Assembly (NCBI GenBank): GCA_947579665.1
Contig: OX388346.1
Coordinates: 88,910,615 to 88,974,614, forward strand
DNA length: 64,000 nucleotides
Reading direction: 5' to 3'
Source of the DNA: Sympetrum striolatum
Lineage: Eukaryota; Arthropoda; Insecta; Odonata; Libellulidae
Made by a program: the position numbers and the translations under genes. The notes beneath the pieces are model-generated. The model ran no database searches, had not been told where the DNA came from, and saw nothing but the letters and a program-made list of their open reading frames with translations. Below, piece after piece: positions 35,107 to 46,945 of this stretch; position 1 is the first letter of the stretch, and each line of letters opens with the position of its first letter.

Positions 35107-36182
35107 AGGATACTAATTCACAGCCTAAACCATAAGCGGCATTGACCTGAAATTTTTGCGACGCATTGGCCATAACGTGTAACCACCAGAAAAATTGCGA
35201 CTTTGAACCTCGGTGTCATGGGTTCGATTCCAGAAGGCCCCAAATTCGCGATTTTTCCCATAAGGATACATGGCGGGGATTTTCGAAAATTTTTTGGATG
35301 CACTTCCCGGAAAGGTAGAGAGTTGAAATTCGAGGGATCGCTAGATGTCGTGGATATCCAACGAAAATAAAAAAGACATCGCCGAACATGGACCATGGTT
35401 CGATGCTAGGTCGGGGCAAAAATCTTCTGTTTAAAATGCATTGCGGCGATATTGGAGATTTTTTTTGAATCCTTTCCCGATAACATATGTACTTGAAACT
35501 CGGCACGTGGATAGATATCATGAATATGTTTCATAATCAAATTTTAAATATTCGCTGATGGTCCTTGGTTCGAACCCAGAGGGCCATTTGCATTTCTCAA
35601 TGTATTTCTAACGGAGATAACGGAAACAAAATTTAGGCACTTCCCGGCATGCTATCGACTTCAAACTTTGCATGTTAGTAGAACAAGTCCTTAGAAATAT
35701 AACTGGGCATTCAAGGCTATCAATGTGTCCTGGGTTCTACACCAGGTATCACTGCAATCAAAAGTTGATCCGATTTTTAGGAATTTTTTGAAACCTTTCC
35801 CAATAATATAGAAACTTGAAATTCGGCATATAGATAGATATCATAAATAACTTTCAAAAACATATTTTAAATTTCCAAGATCGTCCTTGGTTCGAATCCA
35901 GAGAGCACTTTACATTCGTGAAAATTAGAACGTCTTTTAAGGCAGTTGTAGCCAATATTTCTGCTTGAATTTTTACACATAGCTAGAGATGGTGATCTTC
36001 TTTTTTTCTGCAGAGAAACTCACAGTAAAGACCCGGCTTCGATGCCAGACGATGAATTGTCAGCGAATTTTAAGAAAAATTTCAAACCTTTTTTTTGATT
36101 TTGAGGACCGTCCCGATATTATGCCGATATGAAATTAGTATTGCCTATCTGCTTGCAGTATGCAAGCTACATTTTACTCGTA
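35107..36182 (+). repeat. Array II unit 1 (unit 9 overall)
   Basis: Preceded by a (TA)n/linker motif (35046-35068) and a (TAGA)n run. Standard start AGGATACTAATTCACAGCC and hairpin end. B boxes include GGTTCGATTCC near 35220 and GGTTCGAATCC near 35889. Confidence 0.88.
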
Positions 36183-36260
36183 TATATATATATATCTATT
36201 ATATATAGATGCTTCTCCGGATTCATTCATATATATACCTATATAGATAGATAGATAGAT

Positions 36261-37370
36261 AGGATACAAATTCACAGCCTAAACTACAAGCGTCATTGAT
36301 CTGAAATTTTTATGACATATTGGCCATAACGTGAAACCCCCAGGAAAAAAGAGACTTTGATCCTCAGTGTCATAGGTTCGATTCCAGAGGGCCCCAAAGT
36401 CCCGATTTTTCCCGTTTGAATGCATTGCCGTGATTTTCGGGAATTAAAAAAAAATACTTTCCGGATAGATAGAGAAGTAAAACTCAAGGTGCCTATATTT
36501 ATGGTCTTGGACTTTCGAAAACATCAATGACTTTTACAAAAGTTATCCTGGGTTCGATGCTAGGACGATGCAAAGATCTGCCCTTTAAAATACATGGGAG
36601 CCGTTTTTCATTATTTTTTTAGATGCACTTATCGAAATGATAGGATGTTCGTGCTTGGCTGGAAGATGTATGGTACGAATAAGTTTTAGAAAAAAATTTT
36701 CATAAGACCGTACTGTTCCTGGGTTCGAAGCCAGAGCACAATAACGTTTCTCTCATAAGGAATATAAGGGAAAAGTAAGACTTTGATTGAGGCAGTTGCA
36801 GCCAATATTTCTGCTTGAATTTTCGCACATAGTTAAAGATTAATATCTTCTATTATGTTGCATAGGAATTTTTACCAGAAAGACCCGGGTTCAATGCCGG
36901 GCAGTAAATATGTTTCCCGTTTAAAATACATAGGGTTAGTATATCATTATTTTTTTGATGCACTTATCAGAATGATAGGAAGTTCGTGCTTGGCTGGAAG
37001 ATGTATGGATAAAACTGGTTTTAGAAAACAGTTTTCAGAAGACCGAACTATTCCTGGGTTCGATGCCGGAGCACATTAACATTTCTCTCATAAGAAATAT
37101 AAGGGAAAAGTAGGACGTTGTTTGAGGCAGTTGCAGGTAATATTTCTGCTTGAATTTTCACAGATAGTTAGAGATGGTGATCTTCTATTGTGCTGCATAG
37201 TAAGTATCACCATGAAGACCCGGGTTCGATGCCGGATGAATAAATTGCAGCGAATAATCAGAATATTTTCAATCCATTTTTTTTTCTTTTGACGGCCTTC
37301 CCGATATGATGCCGACATGAAATTAGTGTTGTCGATCTGCTTGCAGTATGCAAGCTACATTTTACTCGTA
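36261..37370 (+). repeat. Array II unit 2 (unit 10 overall, variant)
   Basis: The first ~500 bp are almost identical to unit 5 (10162 on); the remainder differs. It is 1,110 bp with the same variant sub-repeats (GGTTCGAAGCC near 36722). Standard hairpin end. Confidence 0.88.
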
Positions 37371-37424
37371 TCTATTATATATAGATGCTTCTCCGGATTC
37401 ATTCATATAGATAGATAGATAGAT

Positions 37425-38504
37425 AGGATACTAATTCACAGCCTAAACCACAAGCGTCATTGACTTGAAATTTTTACGACGTATTGGCCCTAACGTGAAA
37501 CCCCCAGAAAAAATGCGATTTTGAACCTCAGTGTCACGGGTTCGATTCCAGAAGGCCCCAAAGTCGCGATTTTCCCCATAAGATTACATGGCAGGGATTT
37601 TCGAAATTTTTTTTGAGGCACTTCCCGGAAACGGAGAGATTTGAAACTCAAGGGATCGCTAGAAGCCGTGCATATCCAACGAAAATCAAAAAGACATCTT
37701 CGAATATTGTCCATGGTTCGATGCTAGGCCGGGGCAAAAATCGTCCGTTTAAAATGCATTTCGGCAATTTTGAGGATTTTTTTTGGACCCTTTCCCGATG
37801 ACATAGAAACTTGAAATTCGGCATGATGTTAGATATCATAAATATATTTCATAATCAAATTTTTCCTATTCGCTGATGGTCCTTGGTTCGATCCCAGAGG
37901 GCCATTTAAATTCCTCAATGCATTTCTTACGGAGATAACGGAAAATAAATTTAGGTACATACCGGCATGCTATCGACTTCAAACTTTGCATGATATAAGA
38001 GCGAGTCCTTACAAATCAAACTATGCATTCACAGCTTACAATATTTCCTGGGTTCGACACCAGGTGTCTCTGAAATCAGAAGTTGATTCGATTTTTAGGA
38101 ATTTTTTTTGAAACAATTCCCAATTAAATAGAAATTTGATATTCGGCTTATAGATAAAGATCATACATAATTTACATGAACATATTTTAGATTTCATAGA
38201 TATTCCTTGGTTCGAATCCAGAGAGCCATTTACATTCGTGAAAAGTAGGACGCCGTTTCAGGATGTTGCAGCCAATATTTCTGCTTGAATTTTCACACAT
38301 AGTTAGACATGGAGATCTTCTACTGTGGTGCATAGTAAGTTCACCAGGAAGGCCCGGGTTCGATGCCAGACGATGAAATTGCAGCGAATTTTAAGAATAT
38401 TTTCAATCATATTCTCTTTCTTTGGAGGGCCGTCCCGATATAATGCCGATTTTAAATTATTGTTGGCGATCTGCTTGCTGTATGCAAGCTACATTTTACT
38501 CGTA
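37425..38504 (+). repeat. Array II unit 3 (unit 11 overall)
   Basis: Standard unit. Its hairpin is GCTTGC-TGTAT-GCAAGC: the only plus-strand full unit I noticed with a changed loop, while the stem is unchanged. Confidence 0.88.
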
Positions 38505-38602
38505 TTATATATAGATGCTTCTCCGGATTCATTCATATATATCTATTATATATAGATGCTTCTCCGGATTCATTCATATATATATATAGATAGGTATATA
38601 GA

Positions 38603-39707
38603 TAGGATACTAATTCACAGCCTAAACCACAAGCGTCATCGACTTGAAATTTTTACGACACATTGGCCATAACGTGTAACCACCAGAAAAATTGTGATTT
38701 TGAAACTCAGTGTCATGGGTTCGATTCCAGAGGGCCCCAAAGTCCCGATTTTTCCCATTTAAATGCATTGCGTTGATTTTCGGGAATTTTTAAAAAATAC
38801 TTCCCGGATAGGTAGGGAATTTAAACTCAAGGAGCCGATGGATATAGTCAGGATCTATCGATAACGTAAATGATCATCTCGGAAAAGTTCCTGAGTTCGA
38901 TGCTATGACGATGCAAAAATCGGCCGTTTAAAATACATTGAGGTAGTTTTTCACTATTTTTTTTGATGTATTTATCGAAAACATAGGAAGTTTGTGCTTG
39001 GCTAGAAGATGTATGATAAGAAACGGTTTTAGATAAAAATTTAGATAAGACCATACTGTTCCTGGGTTCGATGCCAGAGCACATTAAAATTTCTCTCATA
39101 AGGAATATAAGGGAAAGGTAGGACGTCCTTTGAAACAGTTGTACCCGATATTATTGCATAAATTTTCACACATGGTTAAAGGTGGTGATCGTCTTTAATG
39201 CTGCATAGAAATTATTACCAGAAAGACCCGGGTTCGAAGCCAGACGGTATATATATCCCCCATTTATAATATATTGAGTTAGTTTTCATTATTTATTTTG
39301 TTGCACTTATCGAAATAATAGGAATTTCTTGCTTTGCTAGAAGATGTATATTAAGACTCGGCTTAAGAAAAAAAATTAGATACAACAATGCTGTTCCTGG
39401 GTTTGATGCCAGAGCACATTCAAATTTCTCTCATAAGGAATATAAGGGAAAAGTAAGTTGTCGTTTGAGGCAGTTGCAGCCAATATTTCTTCTTAAATTT
39501 TCGCACATAGTTAAAATTGTGATCTTCTGTTGTGCTGCATAGTAAATTTACCAGATAGACCGGGGTTCGATGCCAGATGATTAAAATGCAGCGAATTTTC
39601 AGAATATTTTCACTCCTTTTTTTTGTTGAGGACCGTCCCGACATGATGCCGATATGAAATTAGTGTTGTCGATCTGCTTGCAGTATGCAAGCTACATTTT
39701 ACTCGTA
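38603..39707 (+). repeat. Array II unit 4 (unit 12 overall, variant)
   Basis: Preceded by two linker motifs (38514-38536 and 38555-38577). Sub-repeats are of the variant subtype seen in units 5, 8 and 10 (GGTTCGATGCC..GCACATT, CCCGGGTTCGAAGCC). Confidence 0.88.
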
Positions 39708-39770
39708 TATATATATAGATGCTTCTCCGGATTCATTCATGTATATACCTATATAGATAGATAGATAGAT

Positions 39771-40849
39771 AGGATACTAATTCACAGCCTAAACCACCAG
39801 CGTGATTGACTTGAAATTTTTACGACGTATTGGCCATAACGTGTAACCGCCAGAAAAATTGCGATTTTGATCCTCAGGGTCATGGGTTCGATTCCAGAGG
39901 GCCCCAAAGTCGCGATTTTCTCCATAAGAATACATGGCGGGGATTTTCGAAAATTTTTTTGAGGTACTTCCCGGGGAGAGAAAGAGTTGAAACTCGAGGG
40001 ATCGCTAGAAGCCGTGCGTATCCAACGAAAATCAGAAAAACATCTTAGAATATAGTCCATGGTTCGATGCTTGGTCGGGGCAAAAATCGGCCGTTTAAAA
40101 TGCATTACGGCGATTTTGAAGATTTTTTTTGGATCCTTTCCCGATAACATGGATATTCGAAACTCGGCACGTGGATAGATATCATGAATATACTTCATAA
40201 TCAAATTTTACATGTTCGCTGATGGTCCTTGGTTCGATCCCAGAGGGCCATTTGCACTTCTCAATGCATTTCTTACGGAGACAACGGAAACAAAATTTAG
40301 GTACTTTCCGACATGCTATCGACTTAAAACTTAGCGTGATAGAAGAACTAGTCTTAACAAATCAAACTATGCATTCATAGCTATCAATGTGTCCTGGGTT
40401 CGACACCAGGTGTCTCTGCAATCAGAAGTTGATCCGATTTTTAGGAATTATTTTGAAACCTTTCCCAATAATATAGAAACTTGAAATTTGGCATATAAAT
40501 TGAGATCATTAATAAATTTCAGAAACATTTTTTTAAATTTCCAAGATCGTCCTTGGTTCGAGTCCCGAGAGCCATTTACATTCGTGAACATTAGAGCGTC
40601 TTTTGAGGCAGTTGTAGCCAATATTTCTGCTTGAATTTTCACACATAGTTAGAGATGGTGACCTTTTATTGTGCTACATAGTAAGTTCACCAGTAAGATC
40701 CGGGTTTGATGCCAAACGATGAAATTTCAGCGAATTTTAAGAAAAATTTCAATCCTTTTTTTTTCTTCTGAGGATATTCCCGATATGATGCCGATATGAA
40801 ATTAGTATTGCCGATCTGCTTGCAGTATGCAAGCTACATTTTACTCGTA
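39771..40849 (+). repeat. Array II unit 5 (unit 13 overall)
   Basis: Second half nearly identical to unit 7 of array I (12960-13484), first half different, which again points to exchange between arrays. No linker motif lies between this unit and the next. Confidence 0.88.
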
Positions 40850-40878
40850 TATATATATAGATAGATAGGTATATAGAT

Positions 40879-41953
40879 AGGATACAAAGACACAGGCTAA
40901 ACCACTAGCGTCAATGGCTTGAAATTTTTACGACATATTGGCCATAACGTATAACCTCCAGAAAAATTGTTATTTTGAACCTCAGTGTCATGGGTTCGAT
41001 TCCAGAGGGCCCCAAAGTCCCGATTTTTCTCGTTTAAATGCATTGCTTTGATTTTCGGGAATTTAAAAAAAATACTTTCCGGATAGGTAGCGAATCAAAA
41101 CTCAAGGAGCCTATATATATGAATATGATCTATCGAAAACATAAATGAGTTTTACGGAAAATATCCTGGGTTCGATGCTAGGTCGGGGCAAAAATCGGCC
41201 GTTTAAAATAGATTGTGGCGATTTTAAAGATTTTTTGTACCTCTTTCCGAATGCATGGAAACTTGAAATTTGGCATGGGGTTAGAAATCATAAATATATA
41301 TCATAATCAAATTTTTTGCATTCGCTTTTGGTCCTTGGTTCGATCCCAGAGGGCCATTTGCACTCCACAATGCATTTCTTATGGGGATAACGGAAACAAA
41401 TATTAGGTACTTACCGGCATGATATCGAATTCAAACTTTGTATGAAATTAGATCAAGTCTTAGCAAGTCATTATGTGCATTTACAGCTTCCAATACGTCC
41501 AAGGTTCGACACCAGGCGTCTCTACAATCAGTCACTCATCCGATGTTTAAGAATTATTTTGAACCCCTTCCCAATAATATTAAAACTTGACATTCGGCAT
41601 ATATATAGAACTTATGGATACATTTCGAGAACATATTTTATATTTCCTAGATCGTCCTTAGTTCGAATCCAAAGAGCTATTAACATTCGTGAAAAGTAAG
41701 TCTTCGTTTGAGGCAGTTGCAGCCAATATATCTGCTTGAATTTTAAACGCGTATTTAGAGAAGATGATCTTCTGATGTGCTGCATAGTAATTTCACCAAA
41801 AAGACACGGGTTCGATGCCAGACGATTAAGTTGAAGCGAATTTTAAGAATATTTTCAATCCTTTTTTCCTTTACGGGACCGTCCCGATATAATGCCGTTA
41901 TGAAATTAGTGTTGTCGATCTGCTTGCAGTATGCAAGCTACATTTTACTCGTA
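40879..41953 (+). repeat. Array II unit 6 (unit 14 overall)
   Basis: Standard unit ending CATTTTACTCGTA, followed after only 13 bp by an inverted unit. Confidence 0.88.
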
Positions 41954-41966
41954 CCTATATATAAGT

Positions 41967-43041
41967 TACGAGTAAAATGTTGCTTGCATACTGCAAGCAG
42001 ATCGGCAATACTAATTTCATATCGGCATTATATTGGGACGGTCCTCAAAAGAAAAAAAAGGATTGAAAATATTCTTAAAATTCGCTGCAATTTAATCGTC
42101 TGGCATCGAACCTAGGCCTTCCTGGTGAACGTACTATGCAGCACAACAGAAAATCAGCATCTCTTACTAAGAGTGAAAATTCAACCAGAAATATTGGCTC
42201 CAACTGCCTCAAACGACGTCCTACTTTTCAATAATGTAAATGGCTCTCTGGATTCGAGCCAAGGACGATCTAGGAATTCTAAAACATATTTTTGAAATGT
42301 ATCTATGTTCTCTATCTATAAGCCTAATTTTAGGTTTTAATATTATTGGCAACGGGTTCAAAATAATTCTTAAAAATCGGATAATTTACTGATTGTAGAG
42401 ACGCCTGGAGTCAAACCCAGGAAATATTGGTAGCTGTGAATGCACAGTATGACTTATCAGAACTTCATCTTATTTCATACAAAGTTTGAAGTCGATATCA
42501 TGACGGGAAGTAACTAAAACCTTTTTCAGCTATCTCCATAAGAAATGCATTGAGAAATGTAAATGGCGCCCTGGGATCGAACCAAGGACCATCAGCGAAT
42601 ATGTAAAATTTGATTATGAAATATATTTATAATCTCCAACTCCATGCCAAATTTCAAGTTTCCATGGCATCGGGAAGGGGTCCAAAAAAAATCTTAAAAA
42701 TCGCCACAATACATTTTAAACGGCCGATTTTTGCCTCGACCTAGCATCGAACCCAGGATATTTTCCGTAAAACTCATATATGTTTTCCATAGATCAAGAC
42801 CATATATAAAGGCTCCTAGATTTTCGATTCTCAACCTATAACGGAAGTATTTTTTTAAAATTCCCGAAAATCAAAGCAATGCATTTAAACGGGAAAAATC
42901 GAGACTTTGGGGCCCTCTGGAATCGAACCCATGACACTGAGGTGCAAAATCGCAATTTTTCTGGCGGTTACACTCTACGGCCAATATGTCGTAAAAATTT
43001 CAAGTCAATGACGCTTGTGGTTTGGCCTGTGAGTTTGTATC
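41967..43041 (-). repeat. Array II unit 7 (unit 15 overall, inverted)
   Basis: Tail-to-tail with the previous unit: the two hairpins face each other across about 60 bp (around 41919-42003). It ends ..GGCCTGTGAGTTTGTATCT, 48 bp before segmental-duplication copy 2. Confidence 0.88.
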
Positions 43042-43089
43042 TATTTTATATATCTGTTTGTAGATATCCATTTCCGTACATATAAATAT

Positions 43090-45410
43090 CCACTGATGAT
43101 ATCGCTACGGCAGGACACTGATTCTAAACTAATATTCACGCAACTTGTCGAGCTATCGCAGCCTTAAACCGAATGAGCAAGTTTCGGCCTTCGATACGAC
43201 AACAATGCTCGGCCCTAACAACGGATTCAGTCTAATTTTCTACGACGAAGTAGTAAGTCGACTAAAAACTTCAAGGATGATAATCTCTTGGATTTTATCG
43301 AAAGCCATGGCCCTCTGCCATCTATTCACCTGGATGAAGGATTGGAGGATGTTTTTACCCAGGTGAGTAGAAAAATATCTCTATAAATATGCCGGCTTAC
43401 ATTAATTCCACGAAAAGGCATATCTACACCATGGTGACCGATAAAGGCATAGAAAGATCTATGCTAATTAGTAGTATACGGATGTATCTGCATTTGATTA
43501 AATATTCTACATATGATATGGCATACAGTATTTCTACAAATTTTTAGGTGTCTTGGTGGAAATGCATTGGAAGAAGATCAACCCGGAGACAAGAAAACCT
43601 GGTCAAGGAGGTAATTCACTTATGAATTCTAGAATAAAGAAGTATCTTCTGATATTTAAGAAACTTTATAGTATTCGATATCCTGTCCTAAAATTCATAA
43701 TGCATGTATTTAGATCCCTCCGTGGCTCCAAGTCATGGCCAATGCTCAACATCGGCAACCCAGCTGCTGATGATCATAATCGTAGATTGAGGTAAGACAG
43801 TATGAAACTCTAGAACACACAAAGATATTTTAAATTTATATCACGAAATATGCCTTCACTGGGTTCATAATCTCACCAGTCACATATTTTGGTCCTTCAG
43901 TCGAACAACTTCTGACCCAGCGAGAATCAATTGCGGTGATATCAGGCCGGGGCTGCAAACCCGAAGAACAAGAAGTGGCAGGATCTATAGCATCTATGAG
44001 GTACTCATTGTAACTCTAACACTTCTATTCAATTAGGTGAAATTATAAGTAAACTTTTGTAATTTGATTTATATCCTGCAAGCGATCGATTAAAAATGAG
44101 ATTCATCTAATTGAGAGTTTCCTCAACATAATATGGGCTCAATTTCATTAAAATCTTTACCTCACGTTATACGAAAAATTATAGGATATGTGGAAGGCCC
44201 GCTAACGCTTCATTCGTAACTTTAATCTGAACTTGTAGGATAATTGCAATCGATTTACCCACACTGTATGCTTATCTTGCAAATGTAGACCATGTATATT
44301 ATCCTTAAAAGAGCAATTAAAGGAAAAATATATTAACCACGCAAGTGTTTGTGAAAAGTGAAGTCTCTAATGAATAATGTCATAATGTCCATCTATATCG
44401 TAGTGCCCATTCGTCCCCGGGGTCTGCCACAGAAGAACATTCACTAACATTAGTGAGTTTGTGCACGTGTATAGCAGATCCGATAAATGTATTGCCTTCC
44501 CAAGCGGTAACAGCCAAGGTAAGTGTCATTTTATACCATTTTTAAAAATATATTACGTCAATATTATGGAATTCGTAGTGAGCCATTATCATATATATGT
44601 ATTCGATATCTTTCACAGGCTTATGTAGGAGAAATCTCACTGTCTACGACAACTTCAGCAGCAGTCACCACAGCTCGAATACGTCCGACATTAGGGACGC
44701 AAGCTTAAGTAGGAGCTCAAGCTTCAGCAGCATTCACCACAGCTCGGATACGTCCGACATTGGGGAGTACTCGTAGTAATACACACATACTTTAGCTTTA
44801 AATATTTAGATTAGATAGCTTCTGGCATTCAAATTGATATATTTGATTTACTCTAAATTCCTGTTTCATCGGCTCAAATTCATGTTTTCCAATAAAATGT
44901 TTGAATGGATACCGCGTTTTATTCTATTGCAATAATATAGACTTACGATGCATTTTGGTTGGATTTAGGAAAATGGAAAGACGGTCTTGGATACAATATT
45001 AATCTTGATAGGTAAGAAACCTATATCACAAAACGATTTCTTAAAACATTTTGGTATTTCTATGAAAAAAAAAGTTCGTACAATAAAAACGTTTACTTCA
45101 CTGCGGGATATGATGTTGTAGCTTAAATACCGAACCTAGGTCGTGTACGCATTATTTATCCTTATGTAGTAAAAGTTTTTATTATCTATCTGTCTACTGA
45201 TAATAACTACCACGAATCCTTAGTTCGTCCTGTTTAAAAATGAAGATCTCTAAAGATACATGCTTCAATTGATTAAATTAAAATTAACAGGATAAATAAA
45301 CGCTCAAACTTTCAGTGGTCTGTATAACATTGTGATGGATCAATACAGACGTCGATGGACGATATAACTTCTAAATTCTGCGCCAATAGACTTGCATTTG
45401 TTCCTTCATC
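43090..45410 (+). repeat. Segmental duplication, copy 2
   Basis: About 99% identical to 27026-29347 in the same orientation. Its left edge abuts array II; its right edge passes into CCATCCTCCCCAATCC-type sequence not shared with copy 1. Confidence 0.95.
43205..44776 (+). CDS. Six-exon gene of unknown function, copy 2
   Basis: Exons at 43205-43362, 43548-43610, 43714-43791, 43901-44000, 44404-44518 and 44619-44776, exactly 16,064 bp beyond copy 1, with all splice sites kept and the frame open to TAG. Amino-acid changes I can see: A to T in exon D (CAA GCC to CAA ACC), G to R in the first SDIG of exon F (GGG to AGG), and M to T in the second SSD(M/T)SDIG. The His codon in exon C (CAC/CAT) is a silent change. 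The poly(A) signal is kept (AATAAA within CCAATAAAATG). Anything upstream of 43090 differs from copy 1, so if the gene needs 5' exons or a promoter from there, this copy is truncated. Confidence 0.55.
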
Positions 45411-45626
45411 TCCATCCTCCCCAATCCTCCCCTCCCTTCATCATCTGCTGTATGTAAAGAAGAACAGCCAAGAACGTCGATACATCTGACCCAGAAGTAA
45501 GTTCTGATACTGGTTCGCGTAATCTATGGTAATGAAGATTCAGATAGATTTTATTTTAAATTTATTTTATTTTAAAATATAAATCTATAATATTATAATA
45601 TAAACATCAAATATGAATAAATAAAC
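45411..45626. other. Unassigned low-complexity stretch
   Basis: CT-rich then TTTATTTTA-rich sequence. No gene seen. Confidence 0.5.
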
Positions 45627-45736
45627 CATTTTATGACTTCTATTCTCCAATTCTCCATGAAGACTCCAAATTTTCGCGGAACACCTATTCAGGTTCAGCG
45701 GAACACCGGTGTTCCGCGGAACATAGTTTGGGAAAC
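45627..45736 (-). repeat. hAT-type terminus (copy 2 of 2)
   Basis: Nearly the same as 15392-15506, including CAGGTTCAGCGGAACACCGG and GTTTGGGAAAC, in the same orientation. The internal palindrome AACACCGGTGTT is intact in both. Confidence 0.55.
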
Positions 45737-46086
45737 AGGAGTATTTTAGATGGAGTGCAGTCATTTTTGTATTAATATTTAAGAAACATCACGTTAGCTT
45801 AGCCTATCGGTTATTCAAACCGCCAGACTTTTGGTAGCTACACAATAAAAGGTTTTCGGTGAATACATTTTGGCCGGATTTAATTCTTTTCTTCGGTGAA
45901 ACTTTTAATATTTGAAAAAGATGCAGATAGTTGTATTGTAGGAGAGTTTCTCCTTAAGATAGCACAGCTAATGAATGAGGGAAAAGCTCCGCTCATCGCA
46001 AGCGGATGTCGGTACTATTAGAAGCGGTTCTATTTAATGGGAGTGAACTCTTTCATTCACCCGCATAAGTGAATCGAACGTTGGGA

Positions 46087-46131
46087 GCATTCACGTATGT
46101 GGCATTCGCGTATGTGGCATTCACGTGTGCA
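46087..46131 (+). repeat. Three-copy 15-bp tandem repeat
   Basis: GCATTCACGTATGTG is repeated three times with single changes. Confidence 0.8.
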
Positions 46132-46544
46132 CTGAGAGAAAACAACGTTTCCTGTTGAACATTTTATAATTTAATGCAAGCTCTCCTTTAAAAAATGGAA
46201 AAATTAATTTCTGTATTTGGAGAAGTCTCAGAAAGGAATGCATGATAATATCTAACAGTTAGTTTCCGAATCTGGGGTTTCCAAGCTTTAAAGTAACGAA
46301 AAATGTCGAAACAAAATAAAATAATTTCTGAGTATTTCATGTGCTGCCTTCCTTCATTTTCACTACATGGCATAATTAGAAGAATCGTCTATTCAATTTT
46401 GGGAATACATAGTCGCTGGAACAGTCGCACCAGAAGTGGTAGTTGAGATTTATCTACGTCTAAAATGTCTAAACTAAACAACGAAACACTTTTCGGAGTT
46501 TAGAAGTATATCATAAGCTTATGTTTCTAATCTGTTATTGAAAT

Positions 46545-46945
46545 GTGTATTTCGCGGAAAAAAAAGCCTTGAAAGGGAAAATTCCCGCGTTTATTTCCCT
46601 AATTTCTCTTGCAGCATCTGATCGGCCTAGGCAATGGTATCTTAATATCCACTGCATTCTCCTAGAATGTATTATCTCTCTAAACTTATTGAGCAAGTTT
46701 ATTCTAAGATTTATCCTCTATTATTCTTTTCTTTTATAGAAAAAAATCTTGATAACGTTTATCCGTGCATCGTTGCAACTCTGAACAAAGCGCGCGGATT
46801 ATCGCTGGACCTTTTCTAATTCACGAATGCAACGTTTGTCCACTGAGTCCCATATACCACGTGCATACTCAAGATGAGCTCTAATTAGCCAAGGTAACAT
46901 CGCTCATGGAATTTTGTATCGCTCTTTCCGACTGTTAACAAAGGC
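46545..46945 (-). pseudogene. Decayed CR1-like LINE fragment
   Basis: Aligns along its length with 52000-52400 of the better-preserved LINE (shared TCGCGGAAAAAA, TTTATTTCCCTAAT, ATTATCTCTCTAAACTTATT, CCCATA..CATGCATACTCAAG). It therefore represents the C-terminal end of the same reverse-transcriptase ORF on the minus strand, now full of indels and stops. Confidence 0.75.
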
